DNA of 64,000 nt, from NCBI GenBank assembly GCA_019119025.1, contig DWXV01000078.1, positions 1 to 64,000 on the forward strand, read 5' to 3'. The notes beneath the pieces were generated by a model. It searched no databases. It was not told the DNA's origin and saw nothing but the letters and a program-made list of their open reading frames with translations. Each line of letters begins with the position of its first letter. The stretch's first letter is position 1. This document shows, piece by piece, positions 1 through 9,600 of this stretch. The position numbers were made by a program, and so were the translations under genes. The stretch is from Candidatus Allofournierella excrementigallinarum (lineage in GTDB: Bacteria > Bacillota > Clostridia > Oscillospirales > Ruminococcaceae).

Positions 1-758
<758 letters not shown>

Positions 759-775
759 CAGTTTTAAACAAAGAA

Positions 776-815
776 CGGCCCGCCCCGTGGAAAACACGGG
801 GCGGGCCGCTTTTTT
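776..815. terminator. Bidirectional terminator between clpB and glycosyltransferase gene
   Basis: A GC-rich stem of about 14 bp (cggcccgccccgtg pairing with its complement across a short A-rich loop) is followed by seven T on the plus strand. It lies between two convergent genes and can serve both. Confidence 0.9.
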
Positions 816-819
816 GTTT

Positions 820-2343
820 TCAGCCGTTGTGCCGGTAGAGGGTGTAGCCGGAGAATTCATGGAATTCCGCCCGCCCGCTCACGGCGGTGTACTCCCGGGC
901 GATGAGGCTCGCCACATCGGCGTTGGTCACATTGCCCACCACCAGCCAGGCCGGCGGGTCCGCCGCGAGACGCTGCGCCTGTTCGGCGGCCATCTCCGGG
1001 TCGGCGGCGCTCTGCCACTCCTGGTGGATGAAGTAGTTCTGAGCCGGGCGGATGTCGGCGGCAAGATACCACTGGGCGTCCACCTCCCAGGCCAGCACCG
1101 AGTCCCGCTCGCCGGCGGGGATGACCGCCGCCATGCTGCGGGCGATGTTGTTGTAGTCCGCCGTTTCGCCGGGCCAGCGGGCCATGAAGCTGTCCCGCTG
1201 CCAGCCGGGCAGCCGCGCCGCCAGGCTTATGAGATACGCCCCCGCCAGCACCAGCGCCAGCCGGCCGGCGGCGCGCTTGCCGGCAGCTTTGCCCTCCGCC
1301 CACAGCTTCCACGCCATGCCCAGCGCCAGGGGCACCAGCGGCGCGGCGATCATGAAGTAGTGCAGGTAGGGCCGGTTGGAAAAGAGCAGATACATGTTCA
1401 GCCCGGCGGTGAGCAGCGCCGCCCAGCCCAGGGGCCGCCGGGGCGCGCGCAGGATCCGCACCAGGGCCAGCACCGCCAGAAGCAGCACCGGCGCGCCGAA
1501 GTCGAACACCGTGCGCCGGAAGGTGGCGGAGGCCCAGGGAGAGCCGCCGTAGTAATCGGTGAGGGAAAATCCGGCGGCGTAGAGCAGGTTGTAGCCGATG
1601 GTGCCGTAGAGCATCTGCCCCAGCGCGCCGTGAAAAGCGAAATAGACGCCAAAGGGCGCGGTGACGGCGACAAATCCCCCCAGGAAGGCGGCGGCGTTTT
1701 TCAAAAGAACGGCCCACTGCCGTTTGAACAGGGTGTAAAGGGCGATGGCCAGCACAAAGCAGCAGATGCTCACCGCGCTGGTGACCCGCAGCAGCAGGAT
1801 GGCCCCGAAGGAGAGGCCGTAGACCGCTGCGTACCGCCAGGGGTGGGGCGCGTCCGGGTCGTTTTTCAGCCTTTCGCACCAGCTTGCGGCCAGCCACAGG
1901 CTGGCGGCGATGAAGGGCAGGGCGTACTCCTCGGTCATGTTGCCCTCGTCGAAGGTGCGGGCCAGATACACCAGCGCCGCCCCCGCCGCAAACGCCGCCC
2001 CCGGCCGGGGCAGATACACCCGCCCCAGTTTGTAGAAGAAAAAGAGGGCGGCGGCAAGGCTCACCGTCTGGGGCACCAGGATGCCCGCCCGGCCATGGAG
2101 CCAGTAGCCCAGCATGTCGATGAAGAAGATGAGCGGGCCCTTGTGGTCAAAGAGGTCCCGGTAGGGCACAGACCCCTGGGCCCAGTATTTGCCGATGGTC
2201 TGGAAGATGGCGGAATCGTAGCCGCAGTAGCCCGGCCAGAGGAAACTGGTGGAATAGGAAAAGCGCAGAAGGAAGGCCGCCGAAACGCCCAGCAGGCCCA
2301 CGGCGATCACCCCATGCGCCCAGCGCTTTTTTGAGCTGCTCAT
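820..2343 (-). CDS. GT-C type membrane glycosyltransferase (GT39/ArnT-like)
   Basis: 507-residue polytopic protein with a dozen or so hydrophobic segments. The first extracytoplasmic loop contains the family pattern PYRDLFDHKGPLIFFID (about residues 58-74), typical of the PMT/ArnT-like Bacterial glycosyltransferase 39 superfamily, where acidic residues bind the lipid-phosphate sugar donor. It probably transfers a sugar from polyprenyl phosphate to an envelope acceptor outside the membrane; the acceptor cannot be told. The ATG at 2343 was chosen because AAGGGGGA precedes it. An upstream in-frame ATG at 2466 would add an unlikely basic leader without a ribosome site. It is monocistronic, facing clpB. 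Confidence 0.82.
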   Translation of the reverse strand: MSSSKKRWAHGVIAVGLLGVSAAFLLRFSYSTSFLWPGYCGYDSAIFQTIGKYWAQGSVPYRDLFDHKGPLIFFIDMLGYWLHGRAGILVPQTVSLAAALFFFYKLGRVYLPRPGAAFAAGAALVYLARTFDEGNMTEEYALPFIAASLWLAASWCERLKNDPDAPHPWRYAAVYGLSFGAILLLRVTSAVSICCFVLAIALYTLFKRQWAVLLKNAAAFLGGFVAVTAPFGVYFAFHGALGQMLYGTIGYNLLYAAGFSLTDYYGGSPWASATFRRTVFDFGAPVLLLAVLALVRILRAPRRPLGWAALLTAGLNMYLLFSNRPYLHYFMIAAPLVPLALGMAWKLWAEGKAAGKRAAGRLALVLAGAYLISLAARLPGWQRDSFMARWPGETADYNNIARSMAAVIPAGERDSVLAWEVDAQWYLAADIRPAQNYFIHQEWQSAADPEMAAEQAQRLAADPPAWLVVGNVTNADVASLIAREYTAVSGRAEFHEFSGYTLYRHNG

Positions 2344-2585
2344 CCGCCCGTTCCCCCTTCCGTTTTTGATAACAGAAACAGCGTACCACAAAACCGCCCA
2401 AAAGGCAATCCGCCGGGCGGCGGAGCGATTTGGCGGCTTTGGCGGCCTGTTTTGCGCATATCGCACAAAACCTTATTCTCTATTTTGTAAACATCGTCGA
2501 TTTTTCCTCTATCAAACGGGGCGCGGCGGGGTGTATAATTGCCGAAGAAATCCAAGCGCCGCTTTTGGCGGAGGGAGGAAGGAAC

Positions 2586-3932
2586 ATGGAACGCACCAGT
2601 GCGGGCGAGATGCAGTTTTCACTGCTGAAGATGACCTGGCCGGTCTTTATCGAACTGCTTTTGCAGATGCTGGTGGGCAACATCGACCAGATCATGCTCA
2701 GCCGCTACAACGAGACGGCGGTGGCGGCGGTGGGCAACTCGAACCAGATCATGAACACGCTGATTTTGACCTTCACGGTCATCAGCCTGGCGGCCACCAT
2801 CCTGTTGAGCCAGTATCTGGGGGCGCGGCAGCCCGGCAAGGTGCGCCAGATCTACACCCTGGCCGCCGGGCTGAACCTGGTGCTGAGCCTTGCCATCACC
2901 GTGGGGCTGCTGCTGGGGGCGGACGGGATCCTCGCCGTCATGCAGGTGCCGCCCGAGGCGGTGCCGGAGGCCCGCAGCTATCTGCTCATCACGGCGCTGA
3001 GCCTGCCCTGCCAGGCGCTGATGCTCACCTTCAGCGCTTTCCTGCGGGCCCACGCCCACATGCTGGTCATCATGTGCTCCACCGGCGTCATCAACCTCAT
3101 CAACATCGCAGGCAACACCGCCTTCATCTACGGCCTGGGGCCTCTGCCCCGGCTGGGCGCGGCGGGCGCGGCGCTGAGCACCAGCCTGTGCCGCACGGCG
3201 GGCATGCTGATGATGCTGTTCGCCTTTTTCAAAAGCGTGGAGGGCGCGACCTTGAGCCCCAAGGTGCTGCGGCCCTTCCCCACCGACCTGCTGCGCCGGC
3301 TTTTGAGCATCGGCCTGCCCGCCGGGGGCGAGGGCCTTTCCTACAATCTCTCCCAGAGCACCAGCCTTGTGTTCGTGAATACCATCGGCACCTACGCCGT
3401 GACCGCCCGGATGTACATGAACATGTTCGCCCAGGTGTGCTACATGCTGGTGAACGCGGTGAGCCAGGCGGCGGGCATCATCATCGGCTACTGCATCGGC
3501 GCAAAAGACTTCGACCGGGCCGACCGGGAGAACTGGCGGGTGCTGCGCCTCTTTGCCCCGGTGACGGTGGGCATCGCCCTGCTGCTGGCCATCTTTGCAA
3601 AGCCTTTGTTCAGCCTGTTCACCAGCGACGCGCGGGTCATCGAACTGGGCTGCCGCACCATGTGGGTGGAAGTGGTGCTGGAGGTCGGCCGCGCCTTCAA
3701 CATCGTGCTGGTGCGCAACCTGCAGGCGGTGGGCGACGTGAAGTTCCCGGTGGCGCTGGGCATTTTGAGCCAGTGGATCGTGGGCGTGGGCGTCGCCTGG
3801 CTGTTCGGCCTCTACCTGGGCTGGGGCCTGGTGGGCATCTGGATGGCCTTCGCCCTGGACGAAAACCTGCGCGCCGTGATGTTCATCATCCGCTGGAAGG
3901 CGGGCAGGTGGCGCAGCATCAAAACAGTGTGA
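2586..3932 (+). CDS. MATE family efflux transporter
   Basis: 448-residue protein with about twelve membrane segments in two homologous halves, matching the MATE/NorM family (multidrug and toxin extrusion, Na+ or H+ antiport). The N-terminal pattern MTWPVFIELLLQMLVGNIDQIMLSRY is divided here only for description: the key pieces are WPVFIELLLQ and NIDQIMLS. The start at 2586 follows GGAGGGAGGAAGG. A possible -10 (TATAAT at 2534-2539) lies upstream without a clear -35. It stands alone and ends at a terminator. The substrate cannot be predicted. Confidence 0.9.
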   Translation: MERTSAGEMQFSLLKMTWPVFIELLLQMLVGNIDQIMLSRYNETAVAAVGNSNQIMNTLILTFTVISLAATILLSQYLGARQPGKVRQIYTLAAGLNLVLSLAITVGLLLGADGILAVMQVPPEAVPEARSYLLITALSLPCQALMLTFSAFLRAHAHMLVIMCSTGVINLINIAGNTAFIYGLGPLPRLGAAGAALSTSLCRTAGMLMMLFAFFKSVEGATLSPKVLRPFPTDLLRRLLSIGLPAGGEGLSYNLSQSTSLVFVNTIGTYAVTARMYMNMFAQVCYMLVNAVSQAAGIIIGYCIGAKDFDRADRENWRVLRLFAPVTVGIALLLAIFAKPLFSLFTSDARVIELGCRTMWVEVVLEVGRAFNIVLVRNLQAVGDVKFPVALGILSQWIVGVGVAWLFGLYLGWGLVGIWMAFALDENLRAVMFIIRWKAGRWRSIKTV

Positions 3933-3937
3933 AAAAA

Positions 3938-3972
3938 AGCGCCTGCGGCAAAAACTGCCGCGGCGCTTTTTG
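3938..3972. terminator. Terminator downstream of MATE gene
   Basis: The stem agcgcc(t)gcggc pairs with its complement over an AAAA-containing loop and is followed by a T run. It lies between convergent genes; A-rich sequence on the other side gives T on the minus strand as well. Confidence 0.8.
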
Positions 3973-3977
3973 TCTGT

Positions 3978-4322
3978 TTAAAAGGGCGGGGCGTCCTCGT
4001 CCTTTTCATCCCCGGGGGCCGGAGGCGACCAGGGCTCTGAGTCAAGAAAGGCGCTCTTTGCCTCGATGGCGTCCCGTGAAAGGGCGTTGAAGGCTTCCTC
4101 CAGCCAGGCCCTGGCCGCGTCGACGCCCTCCTGCCCGAAGGGAAAGGCAGCCGTCTTTACATGCTCGGTCTTTTCCATGCACCAGGGGCCCAGCCACCAC
4201 CAGGCGCGCAGTTCGTCCCCCTGGCGCAGGGCCTTGTAGTTGAACTGGCCCGCGCTGCCCGAGACGGGGTTGCCGTTTTTATACCACTGAAGGGGATAAT
4301 AGGGATAGTTGAACCGTATCAC
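3978..4322 (-). CDS. Hypothetical protein, 114 aa
   Basis: No family was recognised. The protein is soluble, has an aromatic-rich centre (RAWWWLGPWCMEK, about residues 39-51), a probable helix (ARAWLEEAFNALSRDAIEAK) and a Pro/Asp/Glu-rich acidic tail. The start codon is GTG (4322), preceded by AGAAAGG at a rather long distance, so the exact start is uncertain. The codon pattern is like its neighbours. It shares no operon: it faces the MATE gene and is divergent from the ThrE-type pair. Confidence 0.6.
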   Translation of the reverse strand: MIRFNYPYYPLQWYKNGNPVSGSAGQFNYKALRQGDELRAWWWLGPWCMEKTEHVKTAAFPFGQEGVDAARAWLEEAFNALSRDAIEAKSAFLDSEPWSPPAPGDEKDEDAPPF

Positions 4323-4442
4323 GCGCCGCGCCGCCTTTCTCTGCCTTGGATGGGGCCGCCTCTTGCATCCCGGCCCGGATTATTTTATTATAGTGAAGAA
4401 AACGGGACTTTGCAAATCCTCTTTCGAGAAGGAGGCCGGGCC

Positions 4443-5222
4443 ATGGGGGCCGAACAGAGCGAACTTGTGTTTGAAACGGTGGCGCTGGCCGGGGAGATCC
4501 TGGTGTCCAGCGGGGCGGAAATATTTCGCGTCACCGAAACGATGGAGCGCATCGCCGCGGCCTATGGATGCGAGGGGTTCGAGCCCTTCGTGCTGAGCAA
4601 CGGCATCATGATGACCGCCAGCGACGGCCGCCGGCACTGCCTTGCCAAGGTGCGCCACATCCCCCTTTCCGGCAGCCGGCTGGACAGGGTGGACGCGGTG
4701 AACCAGCTTTCCCGGGAGATCGCCCGGGGGATGCACACCCCCGAAGAGGCCCGCGCCCGCCTTCTGGAGATACAGAAAATGCCCCGACGTCCCCGCTGGC
4801 AGCAGGTGCTGGCCAGCGGCGTGGGCGCGGGCTCCTTCTGCTATATCTTCGGCGGCACCCTGGCGGACGCCGCCGCCGCCTTCCTTGCGGGGCTGGCGCT
4901 CTATCTCTATCTGCTGGTGGCGGTGCGGGGCCGCCTTTCCAAGATCGCCGCCAACATCACCGGCGGCGCGCTGGTGTGCGCGGTGGCCATCCTGCTCACC
5001 CGCCTGGGCCTTGGCAGCCAGCTGAGCATGGTGACGGTGGGCTCGCTGGTGCCCCTGCTGCCGGGCGTGGCCTTCACCAACGCCATCCGCGACATTGCCG
5101 ACGAGGACTACATCTCCGGCGCGGTGCGCATGCTGGACGTGTTCCTGGTGGTGGTGTGCATGGCCTTTGGGGTGGGGTTTGTGATGGCCCTCTGGGCACG
5201 GCTGGGAGGTGCGCTGGCATGA
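4443..5222 (+). CDS. Threonine/serine exporter, N-terminal half (DUF1212/ThrE)
   Basis: 259 residues. The first part is cytoplasmic, with the family signature around VSSGAEIFRVTETMERIA and a SDGRRHCLAKVRHIP strand region. It is followed by about five membrane helices, ending in a conserved PLLPGVAFTNAIRD loop. This is the N-terminal half of Corynebacterium ThrE, here a separate gene. The start at 4443 follows GAAGGAGG. It overlaps the next gene by an ATGA, so the two halves are translated together and presumably form one exporter for threonine/serine or related solutes. Confidence 0.87.
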   Translation: MGAEQSELVFETVALAGEILVSSGAEIFRVTETMERIAAAYGCEGFEPFVLSNGIMMTASDGRRHCLAKVRHIPLSGSRLDRVDAVNQLSREIARGMHTPEEARARLLEIQKMPRRPRWQQVLASGVGAGSFCYIFGGTLADAAAAFLAGLALYLYLLVAVRGRLSKIAANITGGALVCAVAILLTRLGLGSQLSMVTVGSLVPLLPGVAFTNAIRDIADEDYISGAVRMLDVFLVVVCMAFGVGFVMALWARLGGALA

Positions 5223-5686
5223 CCCTTTGGCGGTTTTGTTCCGAAGTGTTTTTCGCGGGCCTGGGCACCATGGCCTTTTCCCTCATCTTCCATGTGCCCG
5301 CCCGCTACTATCCCCGCTGCGGCCTCACCGGGGCCGCCGGGTGGCTGGTGTACATCGCCCTGAAAGGGGCGCTGGGCGCTCTGACGGCCACCTTCTTCGC
5401 CACTCTGGCGGTGGTGCTTATCAGCCGGTTTTCGTCGGTGCAGCTGCGCTGCCCGGTGACCATCTTCCTCATCTCCGGCATCTTTCCGCTGGTGCCGGGC
5501 CTGGGCATCTACCAGACGGCCTACGCCCTGGTGGAAGGGGACCTGACCGGGGCCGGTCTCACCGGGTTTGAGACCGTGAAGCTGGCGGCGGCCATGGTGC
5601 TGGCCATCCTGGTGGGGTTTGAAGCGCCCGCCGCCTGGTTCGCCCGGCTGGCGGAGCCCTTTGCCCAGGCGGAAAACAAGCGATAA
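5219..5686 (+). CDS. Threonine/serine exporter, C-terminal half (DUF3815/ThrE_2)
   Basis: 155 residues with four or five membrane segments and the conserved IFPLVPGLGIYQTAY loop, which mirrors the PLLPGVAFTN loop of the upstream partner. This corresponds to the second half of ThrE. Its ATG overlaps the stop of the upstream gene (ATGA at 5219-5222), strongly suggesting a two-subunit complex. azlC follows 14 bp downstream, so four genes form an amino-acid export operon. Confidence 0.85.
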   Translation: MTLWRFCSEVFFAGLGTMAFSLIFHVPARYYPRCGLTGAAGWLVYIALKGALGALTATFFATLAVVLISRFSSVQLRCPVTIFLISGIFPLVPGLGIYQTAYALVEGDLTGAGLTGFETVKLAAAMVLAILVGFEAPAAWFARLAEPFAQAENKR

Positions 5687-5700
5687 GGAGGCCGCAAAGA

Positions 5701-6405
5701 ATGCAGTCCGATTGGAAGACCACCGCCCGGTTCGCCCTGCGCCAGTCGCTGGGGGTGCTGTTCGGCTATGTGTTTCTGGGCACGGCCTTCGGCATCCTGC
5801 TGCGGCAGGCGGGCTTTGGGGCGCTTTGGGCCCTGGCGTTCAGCGGCCTTGTTTACGCGGGCAGCCTGCAGTTCGTGCTGGCGGGCTTTCTGGCCGCGCC
5901 CACGTCCCTGCCCACCGTGGCGCTGATGAGCCTGTTCATCAACGCGCGACATCTGTTCTATGGGCTTTCCTTCATCGAGCGCTTTCGCTCCATGGGCAAA
6001 AAGCGCCCCTACATGATCTTCTCCCTCACCGACGAGACCTATTCCGTGCTCTGCGGCATGGACGAGACGCCCGCCGGGGTGGACAAAAACGGCGCCATGT
6101 TCCTGGTGGCTTTGCTGGACCAGCTCTATTGGGTGGCGGGCAGCCTGCTGGGCACCCTGGCCGGCGGCCTGCCGCTGGACTTCACCGGCATCGACTTCTC
6201 CATGACCGCTTTGTTCCTGGTGATCTTTCTGGAGCAGTGGCGGGGGGCGAAAAGCCATCTGCCCGCCCTGCTGGGCCTCGGCTGCGGGGCGGCGTTCCTG
6301 CTGGCCCTGGGGCCGGACCATTTCCTGCCGCCCGCTTTGTGCGTCACGGTGGCGTTGCTGCTGCTGGCGCGGCCGGTGCTGAACAGGGAAAGGGGGGCGG
6401 CATAA
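5701..6405 (+). CDS. azlC: AzlC family branched-chain amino-acid exporter, large subunit
   Basis: 234-residue membrane protein with the AzlC signatures GTAFGILLRQAG near the N-terminus, the FINARHLFYGLSF block (about residues 78-90) and SLTDETYSV. AzlCD exports branched-chain amino acids or their analogues in Bacillus. The ribosome site AAGGAGG lies 9 bp before ATG. It follows the ThrE-like pair by 14 bp and is followed directly by azlD. Confidence 0.92.
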   Translation: MQSDWKTTARFALRQSLGVLFGYVFLGTAFGILLRQAGFGALWALAFSGLVYAGSLQFVLAGFLAAPTSLPTVALMSLFINARHLFYGLSFIERFRSMGKKRPYMIFSLTDETYSVLCGMDETPAGVDKNGAMFLVALLDQLYWVAGSLLGTLAGGLPLDFTGIDFSMTALFLVIFLEQWRGAKSHLPALLGLGCGAAFLLALGPDHFLPPALCVTVALLLLARPVLNRERGAA

Positions 6406-6729
6406 ATGGAACTGTATCCCCTGTGGGTGCTGCTCATCGCCGCCGGGGTGACCCTGTTCACCCGGGCGCTGCCCTTCGCCGTGTTCGGCAGAAAGCGCGC
6501 CATGCCCGGGGCGGTGCGCTATCTGGGCGGGGCGCTGCCCGGGGCCATCATCGCCATCCTGGTCATCTACTGCCTGAAAGGCCTGCCCGCCGCCGGCGGG
6601 CTGGAGGCCGCCTTCCAGCTGGGGGCGCTGGCGGTGACGGCGGCGCTGCACCTGTGGCGGCGCAACACCCTGCTCAGCATTTTCGGGGGCACGGCGGTGT
6701 ACATGCTGCTCATCCGGCTGCCCCTGTGA
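6406..6729 (+). CDS. azlD: AzlD family branched-chain amino-acid exporter, small subunit
   Basis: 107 residues, four hydrophobic segments, with the AzlD pattern FTRALPFAVFG near residue 20 and GGALPGAIIAILVIYCLK. Its ATG directly follows the azlC stop (TAAATG), and the ribosome site (AAAGGGGGG) lies in the end of azlC. It is the partner subunit of AzlC and the last gene of the export operon. Confidence 0.9.
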   Translation: MELYPLWVLLIAAGVTLFTRALPFAVFGRKRAMPGAVRYLGGALPGAIIAILVIYCLKGLPAAGGLEAAFQLGALAVTAALHLWRRNTLLSIFGGTAVYMLLIRLPL

Positions 6730-6745
6730 GAGGCAAAACGGGAAA

Positions 6746-6778
6746 GGCGGCCCCGCGTTTGCGGGGCCGCCCCTTTGT
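6746..6778. terminator. Terminator between azlD and XRE regulator
   Basis: Perfect 11-bp stem (ggcggccccgc with complement) and GTTT loop. Short T tracts occur on both strands, between convergent genes. Confidence 0.8.
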
Positions 6779-7380
6779 TATTTTCGTTTTCGCAGCAGGA
6801 AAAAGCCGGCCGCCAGCAGAGCCAGATACCCCAGCCAGAAGGCGGCGCCGCGCAGCGCTTTGAAGGTCTCCCAGGGCATTTCCGTGTCCAGGAGGACAAT
6901 AGCCGCCCGCGCTGTAAGAGAATACAGCGGCAGCGGCGCAACGCCCGCCAGGTCCAGCCAGGCGGCCCAGAAGGGGCCCTTCTCCCCCGCCAGGGTCTGC
7001 CCGATGAAGTAGAGCGCCAGCCCCACCGCCTGGACGGCAAAACCCGCACAGGCAGCGAAGGGGCGCAATTCCTGCCGGCCTGTGTGGGCAAAGAACAGCC
7101 CCACGGCCACCAGGGCGGGCGAAGCCGCAAAGAGGATGCGCCCCGCCAGCTTTCGCTTTGCGGAGGCGGGTTCCTGCGCCGGGGAAACGCCCTTCAAAAG
7201 CCAGTCGGTGGTCACGCCGAACTCTTCGCTGGCGGCCACGATCTTTTCCACATCCGGCGTGCTCTGGCCGCTCTCCCATTTGGACACCGCCTGCCGGGAG
7301 ACCCCCAGCCGCTCGGCCAGCTCCTCCTGGGACATGCCTTTTTCCTTTCGCAGCTGCTGCAGCCGCTGTGCTGTGTTCAT
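6778..7380 (-). CDS. XRE family regulator fused to a four-helix membrane domain
   Basis: 200 residues. Residues 1-60 form a classical HTH_3 domain (RLQQLRKEKGMSQEELAERL, GVSRQAVSKWESG). After a short linker, about residues 75-198 contain four hydrophobic segments and end in a basic tail (LLRKRK). Membrane-attached XRE proteins of this type are common in Clostridia, and their inducers are mostly unknown. The start at 7380 follows AAAGGAGG. Two copies of GCGGTTGCA lie upstream (7425-7433, 7468-7476) and could be operators. Single gene. Confidence 0.85.
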   Translation of the reverse strand: MNTAQRLQQLRKEKGMSQEELAERLGVSRQAVSKWESGQSTPDVEKIVAASEEFGVTTDWLLKGVSPAQEPASAKRKLAGRILFAASPALVAVGLFFAHTGRQELRPFAACAGFAVQAVGLALYFIGQTLAGEKGPFWAAWLDLAGVAPLPLYSLTARAAIVLLDTEMPWETFKALRGAAFWLGYLALLAAGFFLLRKRK

Positions 7381-7482
7381 GGGCCTGCGCCTCCTTTCGT
7401 CTCTCCCCCATCATAACAGAAAGAGCGGTTGCAGGGCTACCCCCTTTGCCTGCCCTTTTGTCAACCGGCGGTTGCAACGCCC

Positions 7483-7516
7483 AAAAAAGCCCCCGGACGC
7501 ACGCGTCCAGGGGCTT
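7483..7516 (-). terminator. Terminator of the nucleoside ABC operon
   Basis: Read on the minus strand, the stem AGCCCC-GGACG pairs with CGTCC-GGGGCT around a short loop and is followed by six T (A at 7483-7488 on the plus strand). Confidence 0.88.
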
Positions 7517-7533
7517 TGCTTGTGGGGGAAGGG

Positions 7534-8490
7534 TCACCGCTCTTCGCGGAAGTAATTCACGCCGAGGCTGGCGGGGATGTGGGCGCCCTTGCTGCCCCGG
7601 ATGCTGGTGACGACCAGGATGAGGGCGGTGATGAGGAAGGGCAGCATGTCGAAGAAGGCGTCGGGCCAGCCGGCCATGAAGCCCATCTTGTAGTATTTCA
7701 GCACCCGCAGCGCGCCGAACACGAAGGAGCCCAGGATGGCAACATGGGGCTTCCAGGCGGCGAAGATGACCAGCGCCACGGCGATCCAGCCCAGGCCGTT
7801 CACGCTGTTGGAGATCCACACGCCGCTGTTGATGATCATGGAGCAGTAGGCGCCGCCGATGCCGCAGATGCCGCCGCCCAGAAGGATGTTGATGTACTTC
7901 CAGCGGTTCACCTGGATGGAGGCGGCGTCCGCCGCGGCGGGGTTTTCGCCGATGGCCTGCACGTTCAGGCCGGTCTTGGTGCGGTAGAGGTAGAAGCCGC
8001 AGCCGGCGGCCACCAGGATGCCGATGTAGACGAAGGGGTTATAGCTGAACAGCAGCTCGCCCGCCACCGGCAGGTCACTTAAGGCCGGGATGGTCACGCT
8101 GCGCATCTGGGCGGTGACGTTCTCGGGCAGCTTGAGGGTGCTGGCGCCGCTTTTGTCCAGCATGTAAACGCCGATGAAGTTGGACAGGCCCACCCCGAAG
8201 ATGGTCATGGTCAGGCCCGCCACGTTCTGGTTGGCCAAAAAGGTGACGGTGAGCACCGCGTAGATGAGGGCGGCCAGCACGCCCGCGGCAAAGGCCGCCA
8301 GCAGGGCCAGGGCGAAGTTGTCGGAAAGGTAGCCCGCCATGAAGCCGGCGCAGGCGCCGATGGCCATCATGCCCTCCACGCCCAGGTTCAGATGGCCCAC
8401 CTTTTCGTTGAGAATTTCGCCCACGGTGCCGAAAAGCAGCGGGGTGCCAGCGCCCACGGCGGCCACCAGGAATTTGATGAACAGGTCCAT
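7534..8490 (-). CDS. ABC transporter permease, nucleoside/simple-sugar type (NupQ/YufQ-like)
   Basis: 318-residue BPD_transp_2 permease with about eight to ten membrane segments. Conserved family wording includes GEILNEKVGHLNLGVEGMM near the N-terminus and GENPAAADAASIQ in the cytoplasmic coupling loop (about residues 183-195). It is the last gene of a BMP lipoprotein, ATPase, permease, permease operon, the same order as guanosine transporters of Bacillus and Lactococcus. Three bases separate it from the upstream permease; its start follows AAGGGAGG. Confidence 0.88.
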   Translation of the reverse strand: MDLFIKFLVAAVGAGTPLLFGTVGEILNEKVGHLNLGVEGMMAIGACAGFMAGYLSDNFALALLAAFAAGVLAALIYAVLTVTFLANQNVAGLTMTIFGVGLSNFIGVYMLDKSGASTLKLPENVTAQMRSVTIPALSDLPVAGELLFSYNPFVYIGILVAAGCGFYLYRTKTGLNVQAIGENPAAADAASIQVNRWKYINILLGGGICGIGGAYCSMIINSGVWISNSVNGLGWIAVALVIFAAWKPHVAILGSFVFGALRVLKYYKMGFMAGWPDAFFDMLPFLITALILVVTSIRGSKGAHIPASLGVNYFREER

Positions 8491-8493
8491 GAC

Positions 8494-9600
8494 TCACTTG
8501 CCTCCCTTCGGCTGCTTTTTGCGCACGGCAAAGCCGTAGCGCACAAAGAATTCACTGGCCAGGATGAAGAACAGGATGACGCCCTGCAGCACGTCGGCGC
8601 TGTCCGCCGAGAGGCCGAACTCGCTCTGCACCACGCCGCTGCCCTTTTCCAGCACGCTGAACAGGAAGCTCACCACCAAAATCATGCCGGGGTTCAGCTG
8701 GCACAGCCAGGCCACGATGATGGCGGTGAAGCCCACGCCGCCGGCCACGCCCATGGACAGGGTCATGTCGCTGCCGCCCACCTGGCACACGCCGGCGATG
8801 CCGGCGATGGCCCCGGAGAGGAACATGGTGCGCAGCACCACCTTTTTCACATGGATGCCGGCGTAGCGGGCGGTGTCCTGGCTTTCGCCCACCACGCTGA
8901 TCTCATAGCCGTGCTTTGTGTATTTGAGGTAGACCCACACCAGCGCCACCAGCGCCAGCATGATGATCCAGCCGAAGTGCACGCCCAGCACCTTGTCCAG
9001 GCCGGCGTTTTTGTCGAACCGGGCGATCTTGTTGAAGCCGTTGGCCCCCTCGTCCCGCCAGGGGCCGGACTGCAGCCAGGAGACGATGTGCAGCGCGATG
9101 TAGTTGAGCATCAGGGTGAACAGGGTCTCGTTGGTGTTCCAGCGGCTTTTGAACGCCGCGGGCAAAAGGCCCCACAGGCCGCCGCCAACGGCGCCCGCCG
9201 CGAACATCGCCGCCAGCAAAAGGGGGTGGGGCCAGCTTGTGCAGAAGAGGGCGAAGAAGCTGGCGAACACGCCGCCCATAATGAGCTGGCCCTCGCCGCC
9301 GATGTTCCAAAAGCGCATCTTGAAGGCCAGGGTCACCCCCAGCGCGCAGATGCACAGGGGGATGGTGTACTTGATGGTGGCCTGGATGGCCAGGGGGCTG
9401 CGGAACGCGCCCTTGACGATGGTGGCGTAGACCGCGAAGGGGTCGTGGCCGATGGCCAGGATGAAGACGCCGCCCGCCACAAGGCTCAGGGCCACCGCCG
9501 CAAGGCGCAGGGCCACCGTCTGGCGGCCCGAGCGCTCGGCGTGCTTCACCGTGTGCAGCAGCGGCTCGCGGTGGGTCTTGACAATTGCAGGCTCGTTCAT
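8494..9600 (-). CDS. ABC transporter permease, nucleoside/simple-sugar type (NupP/YufP-like)
   Basis: 368-residue BPD_transp_2 permease. It has a cytoplasmic N-terminal tail, then many membrane segments with MRFWNIGGEGQLIMGG (family signature) and VGESQDTARYAGIHVKK in the coupling loop. The start ATG at 9600 overlaps the stop of the ATPase gene (ATGA at 9597-9600), so a longer open frame beginning at 9738 is rejected. It pairs with the NupQ-like permease to form the membrane channel. Confidence 0.88.
   Translation of the reverse strand: MNEPAIVKTHREPLLHTVKHAERSGRQTVALRLAAVALSLVAGGVFILAIGHDPFAVYATIVKGAFRSPLAIQATIKYTIPLCICALGVTLAFKMRFWNIGGEGQLIMGGVFASFFALFCTSWPHPLLLAAMFAAGAVGGGLWGLLPAAFKSRWNTNETLFTLMLNYIALHIVSWLQSGPWRDEGANGFNKIARFDKNAGLDKVLGVHFGWIIMLALVALVWVYLKYTKHGYEISVVGESQDTARYAGIHVKKVVLRTMFLSGAIAGIAGVCQVGGSDMTLSMGVAGGVGFTAIIVAWLCQLNPGMILVVSFLFSVLEKGSGVVQSEFGLSADSADVLQGVILFFILASEFFVRYGFAVRKKQPKGGK

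Noticed and set aside
787..2334. 515-codon open frame on the plus strand
   Set aside because: It mirrors the GT-C glycosyltransferase on the other strand, with low-complexity Gly/Arg/His/Gln content and no ribosome site.
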